Shown: positions 32,301-43,632 of the stretch, piece by piece | Position numbering within the stretch: position 1 is the first letter of the stretch | How the letters are laid out: each line of letters opens with the position of its first letter | NCBI GenBank assembly: GCA_961205875.1 | Contig: OY540821.1 | Span: 3,038,001 to 3,102,000, forward strand | Source: Sialis fuliginosa | Taxonomy: Eukaryota; Arthropoda; Insecta; Megaloptera; Sialidae | DNA length: 64,000 nucleotides | Reading direction: 5' to 3' | Made by a program: the position numbers and the translations under genes | The notes under the pieces: model-generated | Told to the model about the DNA's origin: nothing | The model's database searches: none | The model's input: the letters and a program-made list of their open reading frames with translations, nothing else

Positions 32301-35300
32301 AACTAATTACTCAAAAACCATACGTCCGATATTAAAAAAATAGTAAAATATGAGCTATCCATAAATAATATTAAAATTTTAGACTTTTTTCTATACATTG
32401 CTCTAACGATCGAATAACCTTAAAAGGGTATCCGGCGAGTTTTTCGAAATACAGTTTTTCGAAACACAGTTTTTCGAAACACAATTTTTCGAATCACAAT
32501 TTTTCAAATCACAATTTTTCGAATCACAATTTTTCGAATGCACAATTTTTCGAATAAACAATTTTTCGAAAAAAATAAGTTTTGGGTTTTTTCAATTAAG
32601 TTTTATACAAAATTAGATAAAGGTAGAAATGAGAAAGAATAAAGAAAAAGCAAAACAATTTTACGTTGTTCAAACTTTTATTTAGTAAATAAAATATAAA
32701 GTAAAGTAATATTTGGACATTTTACGAAATATATTAAAATTGTATTTTCATGTTTTTTGAAAGTTGGTTTATTAATAAATTAAATTTAATGTTTTTTAAA
32801 TCCCAATAAATGTTCTTTTTTACGCGTATGTTATTATTAACATTAAACAAAATTAGTTTATTGATGAGAGGATTAGCCAGCCATCTCGTAAACTGCATAT
32901 GTATTAACATATGCATGTATGTACCTAAATAAATTACATGGTTTTTGTTTATTAAGTACATCGTAAAATGTCCAAATATTACTTTACTTAATATTTTATT
33001 TACTAAATAAAATTTGAACAATAAAACTTAAATTTTTCGAAAAATTGTTCATTCGAAGAATTGTGATTCGAAAAATTGTGATTCGAAAAATTGTGTTTCG
33101 AAAAATTGTGTTTCGAAGAATTGTGATTCGAAAAATTGTGATTCGAAAAATTGTGTTTCGAAAAATTTACACCAAACCATTAAAAGATCTAAAAATGACA
33201 TGTTTAAGAATTTATTACCAAGTAGGTAATTTTTTTTTTTAAGTTTTCGTTTACGGTAAGAAAAAGTACTATCTTTCCTCTTTAAAATGAATTTCTACTT
33301 TTTACTATATGATTTTTTTCGCCGAGATATACCTACTAGTTTGAAAATATGATATTGCTTCCTCGCAATATCGAAGATACGAGAAGCTTTGTGATCGTTT
33401 CAGATTGGGACAAAAAAAATGTTCTCCGATTTCAAAATTTTAAATTGATCTTTCCGTTTCACGTCAAGGCAAACACTTTTGTGTCTGTCTGTCTGTCTGT
33501 CCGTCCGTCCGTGTCTATCCCTTGAATCCTTGTCACACGCATAACTCATGAACCACTGAACCGATATTGTTGAAACTTGGTCGGATGGTTGGGCTTGGCT
33601 TGAGGACGGTCCCATTTCAAAATCGTGTGTAAGGGGAAGGAGTGACATCCCAAAATATCTATTTTTTCAAGATATCTCAAGAACGACACATGTTACGTGA
33701 AACTTTTATAGAATATTTTTTGTAGAGCATAGAATTTTCTATAATATGGATCTACAACGTTTGTTGTAAAATATTCCCTTACAAAGATCAATTTATTTTA
33801 AAAATTCGTGTTTTTTTTTTCTAAATTGGTATTTGCTTGGACATATTAAATGTCATTTTGGCGTTTTAAATGTCATTTTGACGTTTGCATAAATTTAGAT
33901 TTAGATTGAAATTGTCAAAAAATTAAAAATATACGAAAAAATAATCAGGTGAATGAACAATTTGGGCAACGAATTCGGTCTCTGCACGTCTTCAAAAACC
34001 TCAAAGATAATAATGTGTTAATAAAAATCTTTTCCATTTTTTATTGCAGAATTAACCCATCAAAATTACAAAACCCCCAACGGAAAATCGAAGCATTTCT
34101 TGCGAAAAATCCTCAATTAAAAGATACAGCTCAAAGAGCTTTTGTTGCTTATGCCAAATCTGTTTTCTTAATGAAAAATAAAGAAGTCTTCGACGTACAT
34201 AAACTCGATACTGATTCATTTGCTACATCTCTTGGGCTCGCGATTCCTCCTAGGATTAGATTCTTGCAAAGACTCAACAAACAACGCGAAAATAATAATA
34301 AAGAATTCAACCTCGAGATAAAATCTAGCGATGATGAATCAAATGAAGATGAAATAATACAAGAAAAAGAAGTCCCTAAGTTTGATTTTAGTATAAATGA
34401 AAACAGTGGTGATGAGGATATGTTAAAAATGAAAAGAATAGATCACGATATTGAAATAGATCCTGAAGAAAATGATCTAGAGATTAAGACGAAGAATAAA
34501 AAAATCCTAACAAAAGCTGCGATTGCAAAACGGATTTTAAAAAAGAAGATTGTTCCAAATACGAAAAAAATATTCGATGAAGAGGGAGAAATTATTGTGA
34601 ACGAAACGAAAGATAAAAGGTCAGAAATGGCAAAAGATTACGAAAATGAAGATGAGGGAGGGATTAATATAGAACAAGCGAAGTTGGTTTTGAAAGAAGA
34701 AGATAAATTTGATAAGCAGAGGTTCAGGGAAAAGATTAAGCAAAAACATAAAACTGAAAAGAAGAAATTGAAAGAAATGAAACATGAAGGAGAAAAAGAT
34801 GATTTCGGAAGTGAAGATAGCGATAGCGGTCCTGATCTTTCCTGGTTGCCAGATCCAGATAGGATTTATGGGAAGGGGGGTTCGGAAAATGGGGAAAGTA
34901 GTGGAGAAATTAGCAGTGGTGAAGATTCTCCTGAAGTTCACAGGTGGGTTGATTTTCAGTGGTGAAAATGGTCGAAGATTTTTTTTACTCTCGCTTCCCG
35001 GTTGTATAACTCGGTGAAAAAATAAAAAAAAACATTTTTCTGCGGATTTAAAAAAAATGCAGTTCTTTAGCTATCAAATGCTTTTTTTCGACCTATTTTC
35101 GACACTTTACCAAAGTTACAGAAAATATAATTGAAAATATTGTCAGTTTTTGTGTCTTAAAAATTGAAATAAATATGATTCTCTCTCTTTTAAAAAAAAA
35201 AAATAATAAAAAATTAAATTTTCTTGCGGATTTGAAAAATACAGTTCTTCAGCTATCAAATGTTTTTTTTGACCCAATTTCGTTAATTTTAACCAAAGTT

Positions 35301-35617
35301 CTAGAATTTTAAAAAATCATAAATTTTTTTTGTGTTTTCGTAAAATTGAATCTTACAGAAATATAATCTAAAGAAGAATTAATGTGCTTAAAAAAAAATA
35401 ATTGTTAATATTTTTAGTTAATCTGCTCTTTTCCCTCTCCCCAGAATTAATAATAATTGCAATTTTCAGACCTACGAAAAGAAAATTAGTGACAAAGAAA
35501 GACCTTGAGAAAAAGACAAGTCCTGAGAAGAAGAAAAAGAAGATTTCAGATTTAAGTAATGTTTTATCTGTAAACGAAGCTGAAGAGCTCGCTTTACAAC
35601 TTTTGCGTGGAAAATGA
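26383..35617 (+). CDS. DDX10: DEAD-box RNA helicase DDX10 / Dbp4, five exons, 774 aa
   Basis: Exons 26383-26526, 26589-27495, 31045-31276, 34050-34943 and 35470-35617 join in frame to 774 residues plus TGA; all introns are GT-AG. Helicase motifs: Q motif (about 58-82), GSGKT (102-106), PTREL (135-139), DEAD (208-211), SAT (239-241), ARGLD (362-366) and HRAGRTAR (387-394). The basic N-terminus, the region after the core (KEVFDVHKL, SLGLAIPPRIRFLQ) and the acidic/lysine-rich tail are typical of DDX10, the nucleolar helicase that releases U14 snoRNA and supports 18S rRNA processing. Human DDX10 is 875 aa, so the tail is shorter here. Intron 2 (3.5 kb) and intron 3 (2.8 kb) are filled with transposon copies. 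The gene converges on CPOX. No defect is seen. Confidence 0.93.
27563..27914. mobile_element. MITE with 8-bp duplication in DDX10 intron 2
   Basis: Duplications AAACTTTC at 27555-27562 and 27915-27922. Inner inverted ends AATACGGAGTGTATGGGTGTC-type and its complement, with subterminal AGAATAGAGTTGATGC pairs. 352 bp. Confidence 0.65.
31300..31616. mobile_element. MITE, AGGTACTGGCACC family, in DDX10 intron 3
   Basis: Ends AGGTAAAAGCACCAGT and ACTGGTGCCAGTACCT, flanked by TA on both sides (31298-31299, 31617-31618). Related copies at 43129, 55832, 62566 and 63731. It carries two unusual perfect palindromes (31373-31446). Confidence 0.7.
32440..33170. repeat. Fold-back element built of TTTTTCGAA repeats, DDX10 intron 3
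   Basis: About eight tandem units of the form CACAATTTTTCGAAT (32443-32575) are mirrored by about eight inverted units ATTCGAAAAATTGTG (33028-33165). Inner segments (AAAGTAAAGTAATATTTGGACATTTTACG at about 32700, shown in two parts, and its complement near 32965-32995) are also inverted. The open frame over the right arm is merely repeat translation. Confidence 0.7.
33349..33947. repeat. 600-bp repeat with TCTGTCTGTCCGTCCG tract, DDX10 intron 3
   Basis: Second copy at 61685-62372 shares TTGCTTCCTCGCAATATCG, the CTGT/CCGT microsatellite, GAACCACTGAACCGATATT and a right end rich in AAATGTCATTTTGACGTTT. Probably a dispersed transposon family; ends are not defined. Confidence 0.6.
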
Positions 35618-35819
35618 GTGCCAAAAATAAATAAAAGAAAAAGTCATGAAAAATATGTATTGAAAATAATGTAAATACAAAATAAATGTTTTTATTTATC
35701 TTACAATAATTCTATCATATAATATAAACATAATAACAATATATATAATATATACAGGTGGTCGGAAAGTAACTTCACTGAAATAAAATTCGGTTTAATA
35801 AAAACATGCTAGATTTGCG

Positions 35820-36430
35820 ATTTTTATTTAGGAAGTTTTTAAATTTGGTTAACATTAAAAAGAGTCGGTCTTTGTGCACATTTTAAGAGGTTTTTGATTG
35901 TTTTAGGACCGCTGGTTTAGTTTTTATCGTAATTTGAAGCTAGTTTGAAAAAGCTTAGTTCCACGCTGTTTTCAGGGGGTGTAATTAATATTTAACATAT
36001 TTATTCGAAAGAGGAGGTCTCTGTGTACATTTTAAGATATTGTTCAATGTTGCAGGACCACTGGTTTAGGTTTTTTTGTAATTTAAAAAAATATTGATAC
36101 ATTTGACTTGTATTAAAAACATGCTATGTTCCACGCTATTTTCAGGGGGTGTTTTCAAACTTTTAATAATTTTGGGCATATAAAAAAGGTGTACTTTAGT
36201 ACATATTTTAAGAGGTTGCTGATTGTTGTGGGGCAACTGGTTCAGTTTTTATCATAATTTGAAGAGAGTTGGATAAATTTGACTTGTATAATAAATATGC
36301 CAAGTTTCACGCTATTTTCAGGGGGTGTTTTAAAACATGTTGGGCCTATTCATTTAAAAGAGGGGGTTTTTATGCACATTTTAAGATGTTGCTGATTGTT
36401 CAAGGACCACTGGTTTAAATTTAATTTTAA
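35820..36430. repeat. Tandem repeat of about 172 bp between DDX10 and CPOX
   Basis: TTTTCAGGGGGTG recurs at about 35967, 36139 and 36312, and a GGACCACTGGTTTA-type word at about 35908, 36056, 36231 and 36405. Roughly 3.5 diverged units lie between the convergent 3' ends. Confidence 0.6.
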
Positions 36431-36645
36431 TTAAAAAATAATATTACAAATTTTAGTTCTGAAACACATTTCCCCGAGATTATTTCAGCTACAAACTTGA
36501 TTCTGGGCTTAAAATCTTTCTAGTGAAGTGACTTCCAGACCCCTCACTCCCCTTTCTTTCTACACCATTAACAGATATTACTTAGATACCGAAATTAAAA
36601 ACAATCGCAAAGTGAAAAATAAGAGAGATCTTCATCATCATACTG

Positions 36646-39600
36646 TCATTTACTTTCGTCCTCCTCGATATTTAACCAGTCACGTGGATTCTTAAGGATC
36701 TCCATAAGCTTACCTTCTTCGGAATCTGGTTTCGGGGAATGCATGTACTCCCATTTCTAGAAGAAAATAATTTTTTGTTCATTCAGTGCGATTTAGAAAA
36801 AACATCATCTTTGTCGACATAGAACTCAGGAACTATAAATCACAAAAACTTCCGGATGGTCTTAAAATGTTCGTTAAATAGTCTAGTTTTACGTGTTAAA
36901 ATTTCAAATCATTTGTATAGATAATTTAGAAGTTACAACCTTTCTAGTAAATATTTATTCATTTTTGTTACATTTACGTAAAAAGGGCTGTACTATTTTT
37001 CGAAACGATTAAAAAATTTTTAATGCGTAAAACTAGACTGTATAACAATAATTTTAAGATCAACCGGAAGTCTGTACGATTTATAATTCCGGAGTTCTAT
37101 GTCAACAAACGTGAGGAGAAGTTGTAACGTACAGCGTTTAGCGGCAGAGACATAAGAATGCTCTCATATCTGGCCCCAGGTGTGTAGAGCCCGAATTTGG
37201 TCCCTCTGTCGTAGATCAGGTTGAACTCGACATAACGCCCGCGTCTTAGAAGCTGCCATTGGCGTTCCGCGTAACCGTATCCATCATCTTTATGTTTTTT
37301 TACTGCAAATAAAAAATAACGCGTATTTTGATATATTTCCAACTAAATTTTGTTCCTGAATCGCTCTTCCTAGGGGAAATATGTATAGAACTAATATTGT
37401 AGACAATGAAATGTTTTATTTTTTTTATTCGGCATATTTTTACGCACGGACGATATTTTGCTAGATATTTGCAAAATAATAACATCAGAAATACAGTGCA
37501 ACCTCGATATAACAAAACTGAAGGGAAGTAGAAAATATTCGTTACTGTGAGGTTTGTTATATAAAGGTTAGGTTGGTCTACAATTCGTTATAACAAGGTA
37601 AGAATGTAGCGATGTCTATTTTTTTCGTTGTAGGATTCTCGTCTACATACTTAATGATTTCTCGTTTCTTTGCGACGGTTAAGGAACACCTTTTTTGTTT
37701 TTTTAACAATTGCAACTTTAAAACTAGCAACAGTGACAAACAGCAAAAAAAACAATAATGATTGTCTTACGAAAAATTTAACGTGTCTGAACCTGTCGAA
37801 AAATTCGTTATAAAGAGGTTGTTGACAAATGTATTCGTAATATAAAGGTATATTTTGCATTAGCTCTTACGGGCAGTTCTAGGGGATTTTGAAAAATTTG
37901 TTAAAATCGAGGAAATCGTTATATTAAGGTTACACTGTATATATTTTTTTAACACTGCAAAAAAACGTAAATAACCCTATAAAAAAATCAAAACCTTCTT
38001 ATACGAACACAAAAAACTGTAAAAACTACATACCCATTGGTACATATGACGGAATGACAGACTCAGCACAACTCGTCACGAATTTAAACGCTCCCTCTTG
38101 ATTCGGCGTGTCTACGTCATCGAAAAATATCCCCCCGACCCCCCGCGCTTCACCCCTATGCTTTACAAAGAAATACTCATCGCACCATTTTTTAAATTTT
38201 GGATAAAGCCCCTTATCATGTTGATCGCAAGCATTTTTCAACGTTTCATGAAAATGGACACAATCTGACTCGTTTAAGTAATAGGGGGTAAGATCTGTCC
38301 CTCCCCCGAACCACCATTGTTTCTCGTCCCCATTTTGTACCTCGAAATAGCGATAGTTAAAGTGTAAAGTCGGGATCATCGGGTTTCTCGGGTGAATTAC
38401 TGCACTTATACCCGCTGCGAAAAAAGGTAAGGTCCCATCGTTCAAATTTTTTCCTCTGGACCTCATTTGAGCCACAGCCCCTGGGGGTAAGTTACCGTGA
38501 ACGACTGAAATATTAACCCCGGCTTTTTCTAAAACTCGCCCGTCTTGAATTACGCAGGTAATGCCCCCTCCACCTGTTTTAAAAAATAACAGAAAATAAA
38601 TTTTTTGTAAAAAAAAATTTCTTTGATTCAGGGTGTCCACTTTCTGGAAAGTCAGGGAAGCCTTAAAAGGTCCGGGAAAGTCAGGGAATTTATTATAAAT
38701 TCTGGGAAATCAGTGAAGAAGAAAAAAGTGTATACATTTAAGTTAACGAGCAAAAAAATTTTTTTTGCACATTCTGGGGGCCCCTCAATCACTTCTTTCC
38801 CCCGAGCTTCTAGTGGTCAGGGAATTTTATTTTCAAAAAACAGTGGATAGTGGTCAGATTATAATCTCGATTTTTTGGGACAATTTAAATTTTTAGTGTA
38901 ATTTTTTTGGACCTACCTTCAGGTCGTTCCCATCTATCGACCCTAAATTTTGTTTCAGGGTCTTCTTCAGCTTCTAAAGCATTGCAGAATTCTTTTTGGA
39001 TTCTCATAATCATGAGCTCCATTCTAGCTTTCATATCGTCCTTATTTTTTTCAAGTTCGTCTAAAGGGGTAATAGGCTTCGCCATGAATTTTGAAATGTC
39101 TATCGGACTTTCAGACATGTATACAGTACGTATAGTCCCATAGGCTGTTAGACCTATACCCACAATTGATCCCCATATTCTAAGAAAATTAAAAAAACAA
39201 TATTTATAAAGACAATTTTTTTGATTATCGATTTTTTTAAAGTACTGTAAAGTACTGAGTAAACATTTTTTAAGGTAAAATCGCATGCTGTAGTTCAAAA
39301 GGGTAGAGTTTAAGCTTCAAAATGCTTTTTATAAATTTGTACTCAGATTTTTTTTTCGTCGAGTTATTGGATATTTAAAATAAAATTTGGAAAAAATAAG
39401 GATAAACTTCAAAACTTTGTATTTGTCGTAAAAATGGCTGTAGATAAATAAAAAAATAAGTATTTTGAAGATTGAAATCTTTACTTTTCAATGCCTTTTA
39501 GAGTACTAATAAAATCAATGCTCATTTTTGGACAATGGCAAAAAGGTAAAAATTTGGAATACGTGTGAAATAATTAACCTCAATTATTTATTTTTAAATA

Positions 39601-39823
39601 GTAAAAAGCAATCAGAAAATATTTTTGGACAACTATTGTTCAAACAAATTAAGACGTGTCTTTTGGTTTATTATTTATTTTATAAAAGTTATTAATACAA
39701 ATAAAATAACTGGCGTACGTGAAAAATATATAACCTTAATTTTAAGCCGCTGCTTTTGATATTCCTAGACAAAGAGAGCGCTGCCACTGTTTGAAAACTT
39801 CTAAATATAACTCTATTCAACAT
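36646..39823 (-). CDS. CPOX: Coproporphyrinogen-III oxidase (aerobic), five exons, 390 aa
   Basis: Minus-strand exons 39823-39735, 39179-38917, 38573-38034, 37302-37133 and 36756-36646 join in frame to 390 residues plus TGA, with GT-AG introns. The enzyme oxidatively decarboxylates coproporphyrinogen III to protoporphyrinogen IX in the mitochondrial intermembrane space (haem synthesis). Residues 1-30 are basic and amphipathic ([20 protein letters not shown]), a mitochondrial presequence, followed by a hydrophobic segment (31-47). Signatures: [10 protein letters not shown] (141-150), [13 protein letters not shown] (204-216), [16 protein letters not shown] followed by VGGIFFDD, and [20 protein letters not shown] (317-336). 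The C-terminal RDW is present. The first coding exon is short and was inferred from phase plus presequence character. No damage is seen; intron 2 carries a MITE. Confidence 0.93.
38629..38830. mobile_element. MITE, CAGGGTGTC family, in CPOX intron 2
   Basis: Left end CAGGGTGTCCACTTTCTGG matches the copy at 14155; the interior shares GCACATTCT(T/G)GGGG and CCCCGAGC(C/T)TCTAGTGGTCAGGG. The right end is degenerate (AACAGTGGATAG). It fills most of the 343-base intron. Confidence 0.6.
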
Positions 39824-40587
39824 TTTAACACGAATTTCACTTAAAAATACTAAAAACCACCGTTTAATTAAATTAATTAGTTTACATCACACCTCGACAT
39901 AACCTAAAAATGCATCTGACATATATAAAGTGAAAAATACCATAGATTTTTCTACTTTCATTACAATTATTATTCGTGTATCTCTTTCTAGCGCATATCA
40001 CACCGATGTGCCTCCCTCACTCATTGCCTCGATCGAGTGCATTCGAGCACTTTACACAGGTTTCAAGGTACTAGATGTATCAAACAATCATACGCTATCT
40101 CTTTCCAATGCACGCAGCAAGGTAATATCAACCTGTACTACGTAACACTGGTTACTTTAACAAGCGCGAATAGTATTGATTCCCGCATTGCCGTTAGCTT
40201 TAAAGACATTTCAAGGGAATATTTCACGTGTTTTGTTAATCGGGAATGTATTTGGACAAAACAGGATCTAGACATTCCCAAAATACGGATCGAACATTGT
40301 ATTTATTCAATAACAATACATAAATAAAAATATCAATACTGTAGGTTGAAGTTTTGTGCGCATGCGTCGAGTAGATTTCATACAGATTTTTAGCAGGCAG
40401 TTGTCAGTCGTGTCAGGAATTTTGCTTCGAACTGTTAAGTCTTATAAAATGTATTTTGATTATTGTTAGTGTCCTATGTATTTAGACATAATGTTGTGAC
40501 GTTCGGTATTAACATATTAGGGCCTTTTTTGTTACGTGTTATTGTATATTTGAAACAATATGATGGTATTTCGGGGTGCAGCTTAGA
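39824..40587. promoter_or_regulatory. Bidirectional upstream region of CPOX and tomosyn
   Basis: 764 bases separate the two divergent ATGs. GTTGTCAGTCG (TCAGT at 40404-40408) is a candidate initiator for tomosyn, without an obvious TATA box, next to GCGCATGCG (40358-40366), which resembles an NRF1-type site. No reliable coding sequence is seen in this interval. Confidence 0.4.
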
Positions 40588-40740
40588 ATGCCAAAAAGTG
40601 ATAAAGATAAAAAAGACATGAAGAAATTCACGTTTAAAGGTGTCTTAGATGGATTTAGGTCCACGGTACAGCAGCCTGCGTGTAGACCAGACCAGGATAT
40701 TCAAGAGAGCTTGAAAATTGACCATTTCGAAGTCAAAAAG
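40588..40740 (+). CDS. STXBP5: Tomosyn (syntaxin-binding protein 5), first coding exon only
   Basis: 51 codons from ATG (40588) to a donor (AAAAAG then GTAAAATATT at 40741), phase 0. MKKFTFKGVLDGFRS (11-25), then a proline/glutamine-containing linker and IQESLKIDHFEVKK (38-51), match the conserved N-terminus of insect tomosyn that precedes the WD40 beta-propellers. Tomosyn binds syntaxin through a C-terminal R-SNARE-like motif and inhibits vesicle priming. A Met at codon 11 corresponds to the usual family start, so ten extra residues (PKSDKDKKD) may or may not be translated. No second exon was recognised in the remaining 23 kb, so the first intron is long. Confidence 0.8.
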
Positions 40741-43128
40741 GTAAAATATTTTCTATATATTTGACGTGTGGCATGAAAATGATATTTCAGTAGGGAAGTG
40801 TGGGGGAAATTTTAGCGTATGTAGAATTTGATATGTTTTTGTTGTCCTCTGTCATTTTCTGTATCGATTGTTAAGATAACAATGGTTAGAATGCATTGTA
40901 TAGTCACATAAAAAATTATTTTGTAGTAAAATATAAAAATTGAGGTTTCAACAGAATTATATATTTTTAGGGTCCATGAATCGAGTACGACCATTATCCC
41001 AATGCTGTCTGTGTGTCTGTTTGTCCAAATGTAATGATATATAATGCATTGTTATGCAACTGATATAAATTATGTTATATAATCATAATATTACTCTTTT
41101 AAGCTATTAACAGGGGGTCGTTTTTAATTACTTTTACCAAGAAATACTCAAATATAGTTAAAATAATATTTAAAAAATATATAATTATATTTTTTATAAA
41201 ACAGGTCCAATATATATAAAATACAAAATTTTCTATATATTTCAAATAATAAATATGTATTATTAATTAATATTGTTTAGATTGTTTTTTACAGAGGCAT
41301 TGATCATGTTGAAATATCTATAAACAACCCTTAAAAAACTTACGACGTAATAATTGTGTTACGAAAACACTACAAAAATATTATAACGAAATAAATAATG
41401 TAGATATTATATGAAGACATATCAGGGATATATGAATTATAGCGAATAATATAATATTTTATAGAGATAAGATAGACTATATTACAATGTTTGTCAATAA
41501 TACATATTTTGATATGAAAGAATTATTCATTTATTTATTTATTAATATATTTGTGTGTCTGATACAATATGTTTCAATATTTGAATATGATTTGATAAAA
41601 ATCTAAAACAGGGTTACATAAATATTAATTTGTATATAGATATGATTTTTGTTGTAGGTATTGTTTATTACAGTCAAATAAAAATGTTAATATTTTTTTT
41701 GTAAGATAACATAAGTGATATGAGAAAAAAAAACAGATTTCTATTATTGATAACATGACTTACTTAACTACTTTACTTAAGTAATTAATTCAGTAGTTCG
41801 AATTTTAACTTATTGTTGATTTTTATGAGTAGGTACTTAAACTTTAAAGTACTTGTCTTTTATTATAATAATATATTTAGATTGAAGATATTAATTTTAG
41901 TTACAGATAAATACAACATTATAATTAAGATAAAAGTTTTTCAATGGGAAAAGTATTTTTTGACTGGTTTGCGTCGAAAATGTATATTTAATATGGAAAT
42001 TCCGGAAAAACAAAAAAATAATTTTTTTTAATAGTTTTACCAAATCTTTAATTAGCGCCAGTAAAGTAATGCCTCCTATTTAGTGAATCATATTCTAAAA
42101 ATAATAATGATGGTACGTGTGATGTAATTATGATAATTGTTTTAATTCATTAAATTGCAAAATCTTAATTATTTTCAGATGTGTTTATAAAAAATATTAT
42201 ATAAAATATCAAAGAAAGAAAAATATTGAATATATTGACCTCTAAATGTAGAATTATCGTTAGTGACGTCATCATAAAAAAATCCTTGTAACCCTAATTT
42301 AACCATATAAAAATTTCAAAGAAGGTGACATTTTTACCTTTGAAGCCATAGATAATTTATTGAAGTATTTAAATTTTTTTTGTTTTTCTCACAAATTATT
42401 GCTAATATAGTTGCGATTTTTATAAAACTCATCAAAAACTGGAAATGTATTTGTATCAAACCCCCCCCCCCTCATTTTTTAATATGTATATTTCTGTACA
42501 GAACCGGATGTTTTAAAAACGATTAGTTATACCGGAAAAGAACATACATTATTATACTATGTATATTATAATATTATCTTCTACCTGATAGTTCTTAACC
42601 CCGCATAAAAAGAAATTTCTAAAAAAATTTTTTTTTTACTTTTATATTTCTCTACAGAAGAAAAAATATTAAAAATGGTTAGTTATACCGAAAAAGGACA
42701 TAAATAATGCGTATAATAATTTAAAAAATAAATATAAATGTAGATAATATAAATATTATCTACCACTTTTATTTATTTATGATATTTTTTTCTATGTAAG
42801 AAAAATATGAGATATTTTTTTCAAGGAATGTATTATAAATATTTTTGTTTTGTAACGTTATGTAATATGGTTGTTTTCCCTTTTGTGTAAGTCATAGTAA
42901 TATTGTAACAGAGTGTGGGCTTCATAAAGAAACGTAGGAGTAAGAAGCCAGTTCCATTGATATTTGTAGTAGAGATTTATATTATAATAATAAATATTAT
43001 ATTGTATAAATAATTGCTTGCTTAGTCATTTTCAAAATATGCATATTTGTAAGAAATGATTTGCGTTTTAATTGAAAAGAATGTGTATATTATGTTTATA
43101 TGTGTGTTATTTAATTAATAATAATATA
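40741..43128. other. Tomosyn intron 1, AT-rich part
   Basis: Very AT-rich sequence without recognised genes. GGTCCATGAATCGAGTACGA(C/G)CATTAT(C) near 40971-41005 recurs in diverged form at 59017-59050, indicating a dispersed repeat. 42250-42760 has loose tandem similarity (GATTAGTTATACCGGAAAAG and GGTTAGTTATACCGAAAAAG). Confidence 0.4.
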
Positions 43129-43632
43129 AGGTACTGGCACCAGTTTTGGCAAGGACTCCAGTAATGGCAAATTTTTAATTAAATGTACTGAATTAGAAAT
43201 ATGTGTTGATATTTGATTACTATCATTTCTGAATATTAATCTATGTATATACATTTAACTTTCTTACAGCGTGATTTGGTGACAATCGGCCAATAGGTGT
43301 CAAAATGGTGGACATTTAAACTAATTATATTAGTATAATTTATTTATTAATTTTTATATTAGCATAGGAACTGCTTTACATTGTTTCAAATTTGACGATT
43401 CTTTCTTTTATATCTTTTGTGTTGTAGTACTTATTAAGTGTCCATCACTGCGTGCTCATTACTGGTTTTACTTTATCCATTACTGGAGAAAAAAATAAAT
43501 TATAATTTGAAAATTAAACTATATTTGTTGACTTTGCTAATTAAATTGATTAAATAAAATGTTACTTATTAGTAACAATCACAAAAACAGTAAACTTTGC
43601 TCTTATAGCGGCCATAACTGGTGCCAGTACCT
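43129..43632. mobile_element. MITE, AGGTACTGGCACC family, 504 bp
   Basis: Perfect inverted ends AGGTACTGGCACCAGT and ACTGGTGCCAGTACCT with TA on both sides (43127-43128, 43633-43634). Confidence 0.75.

Noticed and set aside
33045-33242. Open frame of repeated IRKIVIRKIVF-type residues
   Set aside because: Pure translation of the tandem TTCGAAAAATTGTG arm of a fold-back element.
39930-40327. Two plus-strand open frames between CPOX and tomosyn
   Set aside because: No recognisable content; more likely 5' untranslated or promoter sequence. An upstream exon cannot be excluded.
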